Origin: an uncultured Lachnospiraceae bacterium | GTDB lineage: Bacteria > Bacillota > Clostridia > Lachnospirales > Lachnospiraceae | Reading direction: 5' to 3' | Length of the DNA stretch: 64,000 bases | NCBI GenBank assembly: GCA_934309145.1 | Contig: CAKRCW010000007.1 | Coordinates: forward strand, 83,605 to 147,604 | In this document: piece by piece, positions 18,421-29,087 of the stretch | How positions within the stretch are numbered: the first letter of the stretch is position 1 | Layout: each line of letters opens with the position of its first letter | The notes under the pieces: model-generated | The model's input: only the letters and a program-made list of their open reading frames with translations | Databases searched by the model: none | Told to the model about the DNA's origin: nothing | Translations under genes and position numbers: made by a program

Positions 18421-18957
18421 TCAATCATCCCTTTCTGTAAGATCTAACTTAAGTCCTCTCAAATAATGAACAGCCGCCCCTGACTCAGCTTTCAAGAAAT
18501 AATCAGGGTTTAACTCCTCATATTTGAAGTTTTTAGGATGTCCATCCTTCACCCGCTCAAGATATGTCTTAAGCTCCGAAAATCTCATATAATAAAAATC
18601 ATTTCTGGCAGAGAACATGATTATGAGAAAGCTTATTCCATTCTGCTTTTCAAAATCAGCCATAAAATTAATCTGGTGTTCATGTATATTTCTTAGTGAA
18701 AACGTGTCCGTTGCACACTCTTTTGCATCAAAGCATACCGGAACTCCCTGTACAACACCTATATAATCAACCGTTGAATCCTTTTCAAAATATGCAAGAG
18801 ATATGTTGCCATTATCCTTATCTATCTTAACTGGTGTTATAGGTGTCGGAATCTTCTGAACAAGCCCAAGATTTTTTTCTCTGTATAATTCGTTTGTAAT
18901 ATTTATAAGCTCTTCTAGAGTTGAACCTCTTAAGCCTCTGGAATTCCAAGTAGCCAT
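18421..18957 (-). CDS. recU: Holliday junction resolvase RecU
   Basis: Restriction-fold endonuclease that resolves Holliday junctions after RuvAB branch migration; ruvAB lie 27 kb away in this window. Conserved active-site blocks are visible: STVDYIGVVQG, VCFDAKE (catalytic acidic/Lys motif) and HEHQINFM. Length of about 178 is normal. A GTG four codons upstream is in frame, but GGTGGAGG is placed for the ATG at 18955-18957. It is often paired with pbp genes in bacilli; here it precedes nadE. Confidence 0.93.
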   Translation of the reverse strand: MATWNSRGLRGSTLEELINITNELYREKNLGLVQKIPTPITPVKIDKDNGNISLAYFEKDSTVDYIGVVQGVPVCFDAKECATDTFSLRNIHEHQINFMADFEKQNGISFLIIMFSARNDFYYMRFSELKTYLERVKDGHPKNFKYEELNPDYFLKAESGAAVHYLRGLKLDLTERDD

Positions 18958-18969
18958 ATATGCCTCCAC

Positions 18970-19977
18970 CTATATATTATCTATACTAAGACCAAGTCCC
19001 ATACATATACTTATAAACTGTTCAGGCAACTTATCCTTAATCACCAGTTTATCTCCCCTGTAGTCAGGTATTATAACCTCTCCTGCATGAAGAAGATGGT
19101 GCTTTAGCTTATATCTGTCTCTCATTATTGTATTAATCTTAACATTGCCATACTTTGTATCTCCGACAACATAAAAACCTAGTGACCTCAAATGCGCTCT
19201 TATCTGATGTGATTTACCTGTGATTAGCTTAACCTTTATAAGGCTGTAACCATTTTTAACAAAAAGTGGCTCAAATGCTGTCTCTATTCTTGTATAATCA
19301 TTACTTACATCAGGAGAAAGATGTTTATACTCAGCCTCACTCATTATGCTCGACTTATTAGCTGACCTGTCCTTGCTTATAAATGCAGCCTCATGTATCC
19401 CCTTGGTCATCTCACCAAATACTACAGTATAATAGAATTTGTCTGATGTACGTTTTTTAAGGGTTTCCGATAGAAACTGACTGCCCTTAAGCGAAATTCC
19501 GGCAAGTATAATACCAGACGTATTTCTGTCAAGTCTGTTACAGACAGATGGTGTAAATGTAAGGAATGCTTCATCACTTATGACGTGATTATTCTTACAG
19601 TAATCAATAAGACATTCATTAATTGAATAATCTCCTGCTGATGCCTTCTGGGATAAGACACCTGCCGGCTTATGTATCGCCATAATGTCATCATCCTTAT
19701 ACAAAACCTGCAGCTTATTGCCCTTAGCTTTGACATCCACATTTTCAGTAGTCTTATTCTTTTGAAATTTACTTATCGTCTCATCTGACAGATAAAGTGA
19801 GATAACATCAGCCTCATGTATTATCTCATCGCCCTTTACACGCTTATTATTCATAACGATATTCTTCTTGCGTATCATTTTATATATGAAGGACGCAGGT
19901 GCGTCATTTAAATACTTCATAAGGTATTTATTTAAACGCTGTCCCTCATCCATTTTGGAAACGTGCAAATCAATCAT
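18970..19977 (-). CDS. RluA-family RNA pseudouridine synthase with S4 domain
   Basis: Isomerises specific uridines in rRNA. An S4 RNA-binding domain (residues 1-70) precedes a catalytic domain with the signature RLDRNTSGIILAG, whose Asp is the nucleophile, and the family's HQIRAHLRSLG. The RluA, RluC and RluD subfamilies cannot be told apart by eye; RluC- or RluD-like is most likely given the S4 domain. Length is 335. It lies one base from recU. Confidence 0.92.
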   Translation of the reverse strand: MIDLHVSKMDEGQRLNKYLMKYLNDAPASFIYKMIRKKNIVMNNKRVKGDEIIHEADVISLYLSDETISKFQKNKTTENVDVKAKGNKLQVLYKDDDIMAIHKPAGVLSQKASAGDYSINECLIDYCKNNHVISDEAFLTFTPSVCNRLDRNTSGIILAGISLKGSQFLSETLKKRTSDKFYYTVVFGEMTKGIHEAAFISKDRSANKSSIMSEAEYKHLSPDVSNDYTRIETAFEPLFVKNGYSLIKVKLITGKSHQIRAHLRSLGFYVVGDTKYGNVKINTIMRDRYKLKHHLLHAGEVIIPDYRGDKLVIKDKLPEQFISICMGLGLSIDNI

Positions 19978-19989
19978 TGTAAACGCCCC

Positions 19990-20577
19990 TTATACACATG
20001 TTGTTGTAATTTTCTCAAGTATATGCTTGTCAATCAATGCAGTCTTATCATTAGGCGTGCTGATTGATTTAACCTTTTTTGCATATGAATCTATATCATT
20101 AAATATTGTAATTGGATAATTATATTTGCTGTCAGCTACCGTCTTTTCAATCCATGCCTTATATTCCTTCTTCAATATATCGTAATCCTTTGACAATACC
20201 AATGCAGCTATCTTTCCATTCTTAACACATATAGACTGATAAAACTTCATTCCCTCATACTGTGATATAACCATATCGAACTTAAGACCTGATATATTGT
20301 TATCCTTCTCACCAACCATATCTGTAAGCCTGTCATACTCCTCTGTTGTAAGAGGTGTAAATTTGGCACATACAATCCATGCAATAAAGAATTTGGCAAA
20401 TGGAAGCGTGAGTAAAATTGCAAATACAATCAGTACGCGTCCGGTATCACCAAACAACAAAAGCATAGATACAATAATAAATGCTATCATGGCTGCTAAA
20501 ATTAAAGAGATGATAAGCTTTTCACGCCTGTATGCTTTCAGATATCCGTAATCACCCTTTTTACATTTGTTAAACAT
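19990..20577 (-). CDS. Uncharacterised two-TM membrane protein
   Basis: I do not recognise this 195-residue protein. It has a basic N-terminus, two adjacent hydrophobic segments (about residues 25-45 and 48-72, ending FFIAWIVCAKF), then a soluble 120-residue domain, presumably cytoplasmic. No cysteine pair, nucleotide-binding motif or protease motif is evident. It is packed between the SDR and pseudouridine synthase genes with an AGGAAT ribosome-binding site, so it is almost certainly expressed. Confidence 0.75.
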   Translation of the reverse strand: MFNKCKKGDYGYLKAYRREKLIISLILAAMIAFIIVSMLLLFGDTGRVLIVFAILLTLPFAKFFIAWIVCAKFTPLTTEEYDRLTDMVGEKDNNISGLKFDMVISQYEGMKFYQSICVKNGKIAALVLSKDYDILKKEYKAWIEKTVADSKYNYPITIFNDIDSYAKKVKSISTPNDKTALIDKHILEKITTTCV

Positions 20578-20590
20578 ATTTTATTCCTCA

Positions 20591-21349
20591 TTATTTCAAG
20601 AATTTAACCATAAATCCATGTGGCAAAACCTTTGATGCCACATGAAACAGCTTCATTGTAAAACCATATACTGACACATGTGCATTATGGTATGTGTCTC
20701 TTAGTGCCTTTTCGACAACCTTCTTCGGGTTGGCTCTAAGGAGTCTCTTGTAAAATGCCGACTGATGATAAGTCTCTGCCACATCAAAGAACTCTGTAGA
20801 TACAGGTCCCGGACATACAGCAGTTACAGATACCCCATCCTTTGCAAGCTCTCTGTCTAAAGCATAGCTTAAGCTTAAGACATATGATTTGGTTGCAGCG
20901 TAAACCGCAAACGAAGGCTGTGGCATAAATGCAGCAGATGATGCAATATTGATAATATCGGCATGCTTTCCCTTCATATATGGCAATGTGATTGAAGTCA
21001 TTCTTGTTAGGGCTGTGCAGTTTAAATCACACATTCCTGTATTTTCATCCTCAGGCAGCTCGTCAAAATGTCCTATCTTGCCAAAGCCTGCGGCATTTAC
21101 AAGTATTCTTACAAATGGATTGTATTTGACAAGCATATTTCTGTATATAAGCAAATCCTGATTGTCCGTCACATCACAGCATATAATTCTTGTCTTTATA
21201 TGGACAAGCTCAGCTGCTAACTCCTCTAACCTGTCCCTTCTTCTAGCAATAATCCATAGCTCATCTATGCTTCTGTATTTATCCGCTATCTGTCTTGCAA
21301 ACTCACGTCCAAGTCCAGATGACGCTCCTGTAATAACTGCTATTTTCAT
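20591..21349 (-). CDS. Short-chain dehydrogenase/reductase family protein
   Basis: NAD(P)-dependent oxidoreductase of unknown substrate. It has the classical SDR cofactor motif TGASSGLG (near the N-terminus), NAAG, the catalytic Ser and the YAATK motif, then CPGPVSTEF. Length of about 252 is typical. The ATG at 21347-21349 has GGAGG at the right distance; an ATG five codons upstream overlaps rsmF and lacks a site. The C-terminal hydrophobic tail (LFHVASKVLPHGFMVKFL) suggests membrane association, as in DltE/YqjQ-like SDRs. Confidence 0.9.
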   Translation of the reverse strand: MKIAVITGASSGLGREFARQIADKYRSIDELWIIARRRDRLEELAAELVHIKTRIICCDVTDNQDLLIYRNMLVKYNPFVRILVNAAGFGKIGHFDELPEDENTGMCDLNCTALTRMTSITLPYMKGKHADIINIASSAAFMPQPSFAVYAATKSYVLSLSYALDRELAKDGVSVTAVCPGPVSTEFFDVAETYHQSAFYKRLLRANPKKVVEKALRDTYHNAHVSVYGFTMKLFHVASKVLPHGFMVKFLK

Positions 21350-22716
21350 GACATAAGCCTCCATCCTGCAAGATATTTATTCTTCATTGTACCCCTATTC
21401 ATCTTACCCCAACCGAGAGGATAACCATCAACACATACAAGAGCCCATCCATCCTTTGCATCTGCATCTATGGTTTCACCTTTAAGATATCTAAATACAC
21501 GCTCGTCATCTGATGATATATCAACAATATTATCAAATTCTCCTTTTTTAAGTACCATGGCAAGTGACTGACTAGGCTCAAAACGATTCTTTTTTTGTTC
21601 TCCCATATAAAGACCACATCTTAATATACGCAGTCCTCTTACAGCAGGAAAGCTTGATGGGATGTAATACAGTTTATCTCCTGATAATTCAAGCCTGTTC
21701 TCGTCAAAGTCTCTCTTAATGCAAGAAAGAAAGCTCCTTGCCTCCTCGGACAGCCTGCTTCTCTTGATAGGGTAGTCTCCCCTATAATCCGACTTTGATT
21801 TCACTCCATCTTTTTCTATGAGACATACAAAATGTCCTTCCCCGTCAAGTCTGTGCGGCCATAATCTTGCACAATATCTTAAGTCATCTGATTTACCTAA
21901 AGACCACTCAGGATGTCCATTGTCAAATTTTTCGTATTTATTAAACTCTGCTATATGAAGGGAGTCATCAAGCGAAAGTAAATATTCTATAGACTGTTCA
22001 TTTTCCATAGGTGCAAATGTACATGTTGAATATACAAGCTTTCCACCCGGCTTAAGCATCTTTACAACCTCTGTAAGTATATTCCTCTGCAAATCAGCAA
22101 AAAGCTTATTGCCATTGTTCTCCCAGGCTGTAACCATGGAGTAGGACTTTCTGAACATTCCCTCACCGGAACACGGAGCATCTATCAATATCTTATCAAA
22201 ATATGCCGGAAATCTCTCTGCAAGCTTATGTGGAGGTTCACTTGTTATAAGTGCATTTTCCACTCCAAATACTTCTATATTCTTAAGTAATGCTTTCGCT
22301 CTTGAGGCACTTATATCATTAGATACAAGTAGACCTGTACCATTAAGCCTGGCAGCAAGCTCTGTTGATTTGCCACCCGGAGCTGCACATATATCAAGAA
22401 CTCTGTCTCCTTCCTCTACAGGAAGCACATTTGCAGGTGTCATGGCACTTGGCTCCTGAATATAGTAAAGACCTGCATAATAATATGGATGCTTAGATGG
22501 TTTATCTGTTTTCTCATCATAATAAAATCCATTATCACACCACGGTATAGGGGTTAAGTGAAATGGATTAATATTCATAAAATCGCTAACGCTTATTTTG
22601 GATGTATTAATTCTGATTCCATGAAACATGGGCTTATCAAGGCACTGCTTATACGAAGCATATTCATCCTTAAGAAGCCCTATCATGTTATCCTCAAATG
22701 TCTTAGGTAATTCCAT
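21346..22716 (-). CDS. RsmF/RsmB-like rRNA cytosine-C5 methyltransferase
   Basis: SAM-dependent m5C methyltransferase of the NOL1/NOP2/Sun family. Motifs visible are the SAM site (CAAPGGKST), DAPCSGEGMFRK (motif IV Cys) and YSTCTFAPMENE (motif VI catalytic Cys). A C-terminal PUA-like RNA-binding tail fits RsmF more than RsmB, which carries an N-terminal NusB domain. An in-frame TTG six codons upstream has no ribosome-binding site, so the ATG seven bases after the hflX stop is used. Confidence 0.91.
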   Translation of the reverse strand: MELPKTFEDNMIGLLKDEYASYKQCLDKPMFHGIRINTSKISVSDFMNINPFHLTPIPWCDNGFYYDEKTDKPSKHPYYYAGLYYIQEPSAMTPANVLPVEEGDRVLDICAAPGGKSTELAARLNGTGLLVSNDISASRAKALLKNIEVFGVENALITSEPPHKLAERFPAYFDKILIDAPCSGEGMFRKSYSMVTAWENNGNKLFADLQRNILTEVVKMLKPGGKLVYSTCTFAPMENEQSIEYLLSLDDSLHIAEFNKYEKFDNGHPEWSLGKSDDLRYCARLWPHRLDGEGHFVCLIEKDGVKSKSDYRGDYPIKRSRLSEEARSFLSCIKRDFDENRLELSGDKLYYIPSSFPAVRGLRILRCGLYMGEQKKNRFEPSQSLAMVLKKGEFDNIVDISSDDERVFRYLKGETIDADAKDGWALVCVDGYPLGWGKMNRGTMKNKYLAGWRLMS

Positions 22717-22723
22717 ATATGTG

Positions 22724-23953
22724 TCATATACCAAGGCTTTTATCTATATACGCCCTAATATATATACCATCCTCTCTGTATTCTTCTTCAATTATAGTTC
22801 CTGATTTGTGTATTCTGTTAAGTAACCCTGCATCTGTGTAAGGTATAACCTTCTCTATATAGCTTCTTGATTTATTGATTACCTCACCTAATATATCTGA
22901 CAGATTATCAAAGCCTACCTCCTTCTTGGCAGAGATATTAACAGTATAATCAGCAGATAAATCCTTTAGTATAGGCATCTCGTCAAGCTTATCAATCTTG
23001 TTAAATGCAGTTATGACAGGCTTATCTGTAACCCCAAGGCCTTTAAGCGTTTCATACACAGTAAGTATCTGTGTATCTGCATGTATATTGGAGGCATCAA
23101 CTACATGAAGAATTATATCTGCATACTTCGCCTCCTCTAAGGTTGAACGGAATGCATTTATAAGGTGATGTGGAAGCTTCTTAATGAAACCAACTGTATC
23201 TGTAATTATAATCTCCTGTCCATTTGAAAGCTTGTAATTTCTGGATGTAGGATCAAGCGTTGCAAACAGCTTGTCCTCCTCAAGAACACCTGCATGTGTT
23301 AGGTGATTAAGGAGTGTTGACTTACCTGCGTTGGTATATCCCACTATAGATACTATTGGAAGATTACCCTCCATACGCTGCTTACGCATAACCTCTCTAT
23401 GCTGCTTTACATCTGAAAGCTCTTTAGATAGCTGTGATATTCTGTCTCTTATCACTCGTCTATCTATTTCAAGTTTCTTTTCTCCAGGACCTCTTGTTCC
23501 GATACCGCCACCTAATCTTGAAAGTGAGCTTCTCATACCTATAAGTCTTGACGAACGATATTTTAATTGGGCAAGCTCAACCTGTATCTTACCCTCACGG
23601 GTATTGGCCCTTGATGCAAATATATCAAGGATAACCATAGTTCTGTCCATTATCTTTGTATCTAAGGAACGCTCAAGATTAGTAAGCTGCATTGGTGATA
23701 ACTCATCATCACATATAACACCTGTAGCACCAAGCAAAACAACCATATCTGCAAGCTCCAAAACCTTACCTGAGCCAAGATAAGTAGCATTGTCTATATG
23801 CTCCTTCTTCTGAATCATACGACCTACCACAACAGCACCGGCAGTTTTGACAAGTTCCTCAAGCTCATCTAAATTATCATTTATGTTATCACCGTTCTCG
23901 GTATCTGCCGCGAACAATATAACCTTTTCAATTATCTCATCATTATCAAACAT
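22724..23953 (-). CDS. hflX: Ribosome-associated GTPase HflX
   Basis: GTPase that splits stalled or stress-inactivated 70S ribosomes. The N-terminal HflX domain ends with the glycine-rich GGGIGTRGPGE linker. The G domain has GYTNAGKST (G1), DTVGFI (G3) and NKID (G4). Length 409 is normal. It is followed seven bases later by the rRNA methyltransferase, and the window also holds tmRNA, smpB, rnr and a GTPase-nuclease fusion with related ribosome roles. Confidence 0.96.
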   Translation of the reverse strand: MFDNDEIIEKVILFAADTENGDNINDNLDELEELVKTAGAVVVGRMIQKKEHIDNATYLGSGKVLELADMVVLLGATGVICDDELSPMQLTNLERSLDTKIMDRTMVILDIFASRANTREGKIQVELAQLKYRSSRLIGMRSSLSRLGGGIGTRGPGEKKLEIDRRVIRDRISQLSKELSDVKQHREVMRKQRMEGNLPIVSIVGYTNAGKSTLLNHLTHAGVLEEDKLFATLDPTSRNYKLSNGQEIIITDTVGFIKKLPHHLINAFRSTLEEAKYADIILHVVDASNIHADTQILTVYETLKGLGVTDKPVITAFNKIDKLDEMPILKDLSADYTVNISAKKEVGFDNLSDILGEVINKSRSYIEKVIPYTDAGLLNRIHKSGTIIEEEYREDGIYIRAYIDKSLGI

Positions 23954-23980
23954 AATTCACCAATAGTATACATAATATTA

Positions 23981-24865
23981 TTATTGTCCATTGCCTACAT
24001 TGTAAACATCATTGACAAGGTTGGTATTTATATTAACTCTTGTATCAAGATAAGCTAATATATCTGCTCCTGCCTCGTCGTCAGGATATTCTGTATTATA
24101 AGTAAGTGCATAATTGTAAGCAGTTTCAAAATCTGCCATACCCTTATAGCATATTATCTCCAGATATTTTAATTTCTGCATATACTCCTCGCTGTTAAGC
24201 ATAATTCCCTGATTAACATATGACAAGGCATCGCTGTAATCACCTGTATATATGTAATAATCAGCGTATTTATATGCCACATAACCAGTTATACCTACAG
24301 CAGCTATATGTTTATCATAATATGCGATCATTTTATCGTAATTATTCTGCTGCTCATAGCAATATGCTACATTGAGACACATATCATTATACCCATGCTC
24401 GACAGCCTCGGTAAGATAAGGTACTGGAGAATAATAGTCTCCATTCTTATACATTTGAAGTGCTTCACAGAGCTTAATCATGAATTTAACCTCATTGCTG
24501 TCATAGTAACGCTTAGGATATTTGTCTGTTATCTTCTGATAAACCTTGCCAGCTTCATCATAATCCGTAAGCTTTATATAGCTGTCTGCCTTGTATAGCT
24601 CAATATCTACATTTAGTTTACCAGAAAACCATTGCTTGCACCTGAGTGCCTTATCAAATGATTGTATAGCATTCTCATAATCTCCCTGCTCATAGTAAGA
24701 AACACCCTTATCGCGGTAATCACGTTTATTGGTAAAAGTATGGAATGCACCAACTATTGCAACCACAATAATTATGACAAAAAAGCTTAAGTTTATTATC
24801 ATGCCTATCTGACGATAGGTTTTACTTCGGCGTTTACTCCTTTTTTTTTGTACTGTATTTGACAT
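23981..24865 (-). CDS. Membrane-anchored TPR-repeat protein
   Basis: A 294-residue protein with a very basic N-terminus (KKRSKRRSK), one TM segment (about residues 21-43) and at least four to five tetratricopeptide repeats (for example DKGVSYYEQGDYENAIQSFD). TPRs are scaffolds for protein contacts; partners are unknown. It stands 43 bases after the peptidase gene and 27 bases before hflX, so it is probably co-transcribed with both. Confidence 0.85.
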   Translation of the reverse strand: MSNTVQKKRSKRRSKTYRQIGMIINLSFFVIIIVVAIVGAFHTFTNKRDYRDKGVSYYEQGDYENAIQSFDKALRCKQWFSGKLNVDIELYKADSYIKLTDYDEAGKVYQKITDKYPKRYYDSNEVKFMIKLCEALQMYKNGDYYSPVPYLTEAVEHGYNDMCLNVAYCYEQQNNYDKMIAYYDKHIAAVGITGYVAYKYADYYIYTGDYSDALSYVNQGIMLNSEEYMQKLKYLEIICYKGMADFETAYNYALTYNTEYPDDEAGADILAYLDTRVNINTNLVNDVYNVGNGQ

Positions 24866-24908
24866 AAATAACTCCTAAAAATGTATATTGTAATATGAAT
24901 ATAAAAGC

Positions 24909-25826
24909 TTATTTTTGCAACAAAGTATAAAATTCTTCTAATGTCAGATTATTGTTATACATAAATGTTGCCGCATCAATTCCAACATACCTGAAATGCC
25001 ATGGCTCATAGCTTATACCTGTAATATTCTGCTTGTCTGCCGGATAACGGAGAATAAATCCATATTTGTAACTGTTTGCAGCCAGCCACTGCATCATTGT
25101 ATCATTAGCAAGGTCAACACTTAAGTTTGCTGTTCCCTGTGGCACAAGATCAAGTGCAAGTCCTGTTTCATGCTCACTACATCCCACCTGTCTGATACTT
25201 TCATATGTTTTTGTGTAAGCATCTTCCTCAGTCATACCTTGTGCTATATAATTCTGAACGCTCTCATTGATTATCTGCTGCTGTGTTTCTCTGCTTCTAT
25301 ATGCAGATATTACCCCATAATACATACCCTGAGCATTCATATCATTGGACATATTAAGAAAGTCCTGATAACAACGCTCATCTATATCTAATCCACAATT
25401 AAGTGTATGATGTTCAAACGTATAGCCATCTGTAAGTGGATTGTCACCATTGATCAAAAGCAAAAAGCTCTGATTGGCTGAATATATAGTCTTACTCTGA
25501 TCAATCATCTGACGTTCTGCTGCTGAATAAGGATCTTCAGTTGCATCAAGAGGAGTACTTACCTCCGTAGTTGAAGCAGGCTGCTTCTTCTTTTTGCCAC
25601 CTATTGATGAAAAAAACTTTCCAAATAAAACAAATACAAGAACAATGGCTATAACAGCAACAATTGTATATATTAACACACTGTAATCACGAGCCTTTGT
25701 GTGTCTTATCAAAAGTCTTATATACCTTCTAAACCATCTTATCAGCTTTCTGAAGAACCGTTTAATCTTCTTAAAAATTCTTTTTGCTTTTTTCTTTACT
25801 TCAAACCATATTCTTCCGAAATCCAT
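24909..25826 (-). CDS. D-alanyl-D-alanine carboxypeptidase, M15B (VanY/DacB-like)
   Basis: Zinc carboxypeptidase expected to trim the terminal D-Ala of wall stem peptides. It has a strongly basic cytoplasmic N-terminus (about residues 5-50), one TM segment (about 53-72), a Thr/Ser linker, and the catalytic domain with SAYRS, the zinc motif SEHETGLALD and EPWHFRYVG. The ATG at 25824-25826 has GGGGGAT before it; an ATG four codons upstream is less well placed. No van genes are nearby, so this is a housekeeping wall enzyme rather than a resistance gene. Confidence 0.92.
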   Translation of the reverse strand: MDFGRIWFEVKKKAKRIFKKIKRFFRKLIRWFRRYIRLLIRHTKARDYSVLIYTIVAVIAIVLVFVLFGKFFSSIGGKKKKQPASTTEVSTPLDATEDPYSAAERQMIDQSKTIYSANQSFLLLINGDNPLTDGYTFEHHTLNCGLDIDERCYQDFLNMSNDMNAQGMYYGVISAYRSRETQQQIINESVQNYIAQGMTEEDAYTKTYESIRQVGCSEHETGLALDLVPQGTANLSVDLANDTMMQWLAANSYKYGFILRYPADKQNITGISYEPWHFRYVGIDAATFMYNNNLTLEEFYTLLQK

Positions 25827-25877
25827 ATTATCCCCCATTTCCGTAAAGTAATACCTTCTGCTTATGTGTTGGTTTCA

Positions 25878-27182
25878 TTATAAAATGTCTATATATTCTC
25901 CAGCTAATGCTTTGTTCATGCTTCTTACAGCACAGAACTTACCACACATTGAACATGTATCCTCATGCTCTGGTGCTCTGTCATCTCTTATTGCCTTTGC
26001 TGTCTCAGGATCCATAGCACAAGCCCACTGTGCCTCCCAGTCAAGAACTCTTCTAGCATCAGCCATCTTGTCATCTATATCTCTTGCTCCCTTTACTCCC
26101 TTGGCGATATCAGCCGCATGGGCAGCAATCTTTGAAGCAATAATTCCCTGCTTAACATCATCTACATTGGGAAGTGCAAGGTGTTCAGCAGGAGTTACAT
26201 AGCATAAAAATGCTGCTCCTGAAGCTGCCGCAATAGCTCCTCCTATAGCTGATGTAATATGGTCATAACCTGGAGCTATATCTGTAACTAAAGGTCCTAA
26301 CACATAAAATGGTGCACCCATACATATGGTCTGCTGTATCTTCATATTGGCAGCAATCTGATCCATAGGCATATGTCCCGGCCCCTCAACCATAACCTGT
26401 ACATCCTTCTCCCATGCACGTTTAGTAAGCTCTCCAAGTCTTACAAGCTCCTCTATCTGACATACGTCTGAAGCATCTGCAAGACATCCCGGTCTGCACG
26501 CATCACCGAGTGATATTGTGACATCATATTCCCTGCATATATCCAATATCTCATCATAATACTCATAAAATGGATTCTCATTGCCTGTCATGGACATCCA
26601 TGCAAATACAAGAGAGCCTCCTCTTGAGACAATGTTCATCTTTCTCTTATGCTTCTTAATCTGTTCTATTGTTTTTCTTGTAATTCCACAATGGAGTGTA
26701 ACGAAATCAACACCATCCTCAGCGTGAAGTCTTACTACGTCTATAAAATCCTTAGCTGTCAGTGTAGCAAGATCTCTCTGATAGTGTATAACAGAATCAT
26801 ATATTGGAACTGTACCAATCATAACAGGACACTCAGATGTGAGCTTTCTTCTAAATGGTATTGTGTCACCATGTGAAGATAAATCCATTATGGCATGAGC
26901 ACCCATATCGACAGCCTCCATAACCTTTTTCATCTCAACATCATAATCTTTACAGTCCTTAGATATACCAAGATTAACATTTATTTTTGTCTTTAACATC
27001 GAGCCAACACCCTGTGGCTCAAGACATTTATGATTTTTATTAGCACATATAACAACCTTACCAGATGCTACAAGTGGCATCAGCTCATCGACAGTCATTA
27101 ATTCTTTTTTTGCTACTTTTATAATTTCAGGAGTAACGATACCTCTTCTTGCTGCGTCCATCTGTGTTGCGTATTCTCTCAT
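25878..27182 (-). CDS. thiC: Phosphomethylpyrimidine synthase ThiC
   Basis: Radical-SAM enzyme that turns aminoimidazole ribotide into HMP-phosphate for thiamine synthesis. The atypical C-terminal cluster motif CSMCGKFC is intact, as are MVEGPGHMP and GDACRPGC. At 434 residues it is the short form without the plant/proteobacterial N-terminal extension. AAGGAGG is well placed. No other thiamine gene is adjacent and the upstream region contains no recognisable TPP riboswitch, unusual for thiC. Confidence 0.97.
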   Translation of the reverse strand: MREYATQMDAARRGIVTPEIIKVAKKELMTVDELMPLVASGKVVICANKNHKCLEPQGVGSMLKTKINVNLGISKDCKDYDVEMKKVMEAVDMGAHAIMDLSSHGDTIPFRRKLTSECPVMIGTVPIYDSVIHYQRDLATLTAKDFIDVVRLHAEDGVDFVTLHCGITRKTIEQIKKHKRKMNIVSRGGSLVFAWMSMTGNENPFYEYYDEILDICREYDVTISLGDACRPGCLADASDVCQIEELVRLGELTKRAWEKDVQVMVEGPGHMPMDQIAANMKIQQTICMGAPFYVLGPLVTDIAPGYDHITSAIGGAIAAASGAAFLCYVTPAEHLALPNVDDVKQGIIASKIAAHAADIAKGVKGARDIDDKMADARRVLDWEAQWACAMDPETAKAIRDDRAPEHEDTCSMCGKFCAVRSMNKALAGEYIDIL

Positions 27183-27278
27183 TGCATAACCTCCTTAATA
27201 TACTCCATTTAAAAATAACATAAAATAATACAAAAAACAACATTCATTGCATATTTTACAGCTATACATTACATAAAT

Positions 27279-27312
27279 TAACCGCCGGAATATATAATTC
27301 CGACGGTTAATT
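27279..27312 (-). terminator. Rho-independent terminator after the chemoreceptor gene
   Basis: A stem of about 13 bp (AACCGTCGGAAT pairing with ATTCCGGCGGTT, one wobble) around an AT loop, followed by AATTTAT on the minus strand. The symmetric sequence could act in both directions. Confidence 0.7.
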
Positions 27313-27320
27313 AAAAAACT

Positions 27321-29018
27321 TTATATTTTGAATATATTCATTTCATCGTCTAATTGTTTTGCAACATCACGCAACGTATTTGATTTCTCAGATATATCCT
27401 CAACGATATTTGTAACCTCCGCCGTTGACGCTGATGTTTCTTCTGTACCTGCTGCATTTTCTTCCGCTATTGCTGTAAGATTCTGTACTATATCTACAAC
27501 ATTGGTTCTGGCTTCATCCAACATAGAAGTTTTTTGTGCTATATTATTAATACCCTCTATAGAAAGTGACATATCATCCGTAAGTTCACTAAATGCTGTC
27601 TCTGTCTGTTCAACATGATCACTTTGTGCACGAATAATTTCTTTTACACTGTACATAGTCTCAACAGCCTTCTCTGAGTCAAGCAGAAGCTCTCTTATTA
27701 TATCTTCTATTCTCTGTGCCGACTCGTTGGATTGTTCCGCGAGTTTTTGAATTTCTGCCGCTACAACGCCAAAGCCTCTTCCCTGCTCTCCTGCTCTTGC
27801 AGCCTCTATAGATGCATTAAGTGACAAAAGATTAGTCTCCTCTGCTATAGAAGTTATAAGCTTTGTAGCCTCACTTATCTTAAGAGCCGATTCGTTAGTT
27901 GTATTGGTCTGCTCTGCAATTATATCAATGTACTCCTCTGCTTTGTCATTAACCTGCTTAAGCTCTGCAAGGATATCCTGAGCCTGTCTTGTTGTATCCT
28001 TCATGTTTGTCGTAAATGTAAGCAGCTTATTAACCTCATTGTTAGTATCTTCAATCATATTACCCATAGATACTATGTTCTCAGTTGCCTGCTGTGTCTC
28101 ATCTGCCTGAGATGTGGCGCCCTGGGCAATATCATTGACTGCACTCTCAACCTGCTCCATTGTCGTTGATGTTTCGGCTGCATCTGTGTTAAGTGAGTCA
28201 GCAGCATTCACAAGTTCATTACTCCGCTCTTTTATATCATTGACAACCTGCTTTAACGAATAAACCAACTGCTGGAGTGCCCGTCCCATATTGCCTATCT
28301 CGTCTTTTCTTGAAGCAAGCTTGTCGTGTAATGTGTCCTCTGTAAAATCCATATTTGAAAGTTTAGTTGTAAGTGTAGCAATCTGATTGACAGGTTTGAT
28401 AATAAATGTTGCTACAGCAGTTCCTGCAATAACAACAATTATAAGTACTACGAACAGTCCCACCACACCTCTCTTTACAGTATTATTAACTCTCTCAAAT
28501 ATTTCATCCGAATCTGCTGTGACAACAACTATAAAATTCTGATTATCATTCACATATATTCCAGCATACTTCTCTACACCCTTGAACATATATTTGATAA
28601 CCTCGTTGTCAACTCTTTCATGCTTAGATATCTTCTCAACTGTTTTCTTAACAGCCTCGTTTTCAACCGGCTGTCCAACTTTGTCTGCTGTGGGATGATA
28701 AAGCATTGTTCCATCTTCTGATACAATATAGATGTAGCTGCTGCTTATACCATTAACACCTACACCTTCTAATGACTCTGAAAGATTGTCATAGTTCAAA
28801 GCAGCATCCAGACCATCTAATCTTATTTCTCCTTCAAGCATGGCACCATATGCCCTGGCAAGATCCTTCATATAGCCCTGATTTGTTTCATCAATATTGT
28901 TTTTTACACCAGGTATAATGGCAAAGCCCATCACTACTCCTGCCAATACTGCTAATAAAACCATCGCAAATACCGTTCTGGTTTTAATAGAATTAAAAAA
29001 TTTAACCTTATTATCCAT
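27321..29018 (-). CDS. Methyl-accepting chemotaxis protein
   Basis: Transmembrane chemoreceptor that controls CheA. Layout: TM1 (about residues 12-33), an extracellular Cache-like sensor (about 35-185, with [17 protein letters not shown]), TM2 (about 186-208), HAMP (about 210-265) and a C-terminal signalling helical hairpin with the conserved tip [20 protein letters not shown]. An in-frame GTG five codons upstream is also possible, but the ATG at 29016-29018 follows the G-rich site. No che or flagellar genes are in the window; the ligand is unknown. Confidence 0.94.
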   Translation of the reverse strand: MDNKVKFFNSIKTRTVFAMVLLAVLAGVVMGFAIIPGVKNNIDETNQGYMKDLARAYGAMLEGEIRLDGLDAALNYDNLSESLEGVGVNGISSSYIYIVSEDGTMLYHPTADKVGQPVENEAVKKTVEKISKHERVDNEVIKYMFKGVEKYAGIYVNDNQNFIVVVTADSDEIFERVNNTVKRGVVGLFVVLIIVVIAGTAVATFIIKPVNQIATLTTKLSNMDFTEDTLHDKLASRKDEIGNMGRALQQLVYSLKQVVNDIKERSNELVNAADSLNTDAAETSTTMEQVESAVNDIAQGATSQADETQQATENIVSMGNMIEDTNNEVNKLLTFTTNMKDTTRQAQDILAELKQVNDKAEEYIDIIAEQTNTTNESALKISEATKLITSIAEETNLLSLNASIEAARAGEQGRGFGVVAAEIQKLAEQSNESAQRIEDIIRELLLDSEKAVETMYSVKEIIRAQSDHVEQTETAFSELTDDMSLSIEGINNIAQKTSMLDEARTNVVDIVQNLTAIAEENAAGTEETSASTAEVTNIVEDISEKSNTLRDVAKQLDDEMNIFKI

Positions 29019-29058
29019 TATGGTACCCCCCACTTATGTAATATTAATATTTCTTTAT

Positions 29059-29087
29059 ATTTTACCAATTTTTTACTTTTGTATCAA
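29059..29087 (-). promoter_or_regulatory. Sigma-A-type promoter of the chemoreceptor
   Basis: TTGATA (29082-29087), 17-base spacer, TAAAAT (29059-29064), about 40 bases before the start codon on the minus strand. Confidence 0.55.

Noticed and set aside
24909..25826. Vancomycin resistance (vanY)
   Set aside because: The M15B domain is common in wall housekeeping; no vanHAX or vanRS genes are nearby.
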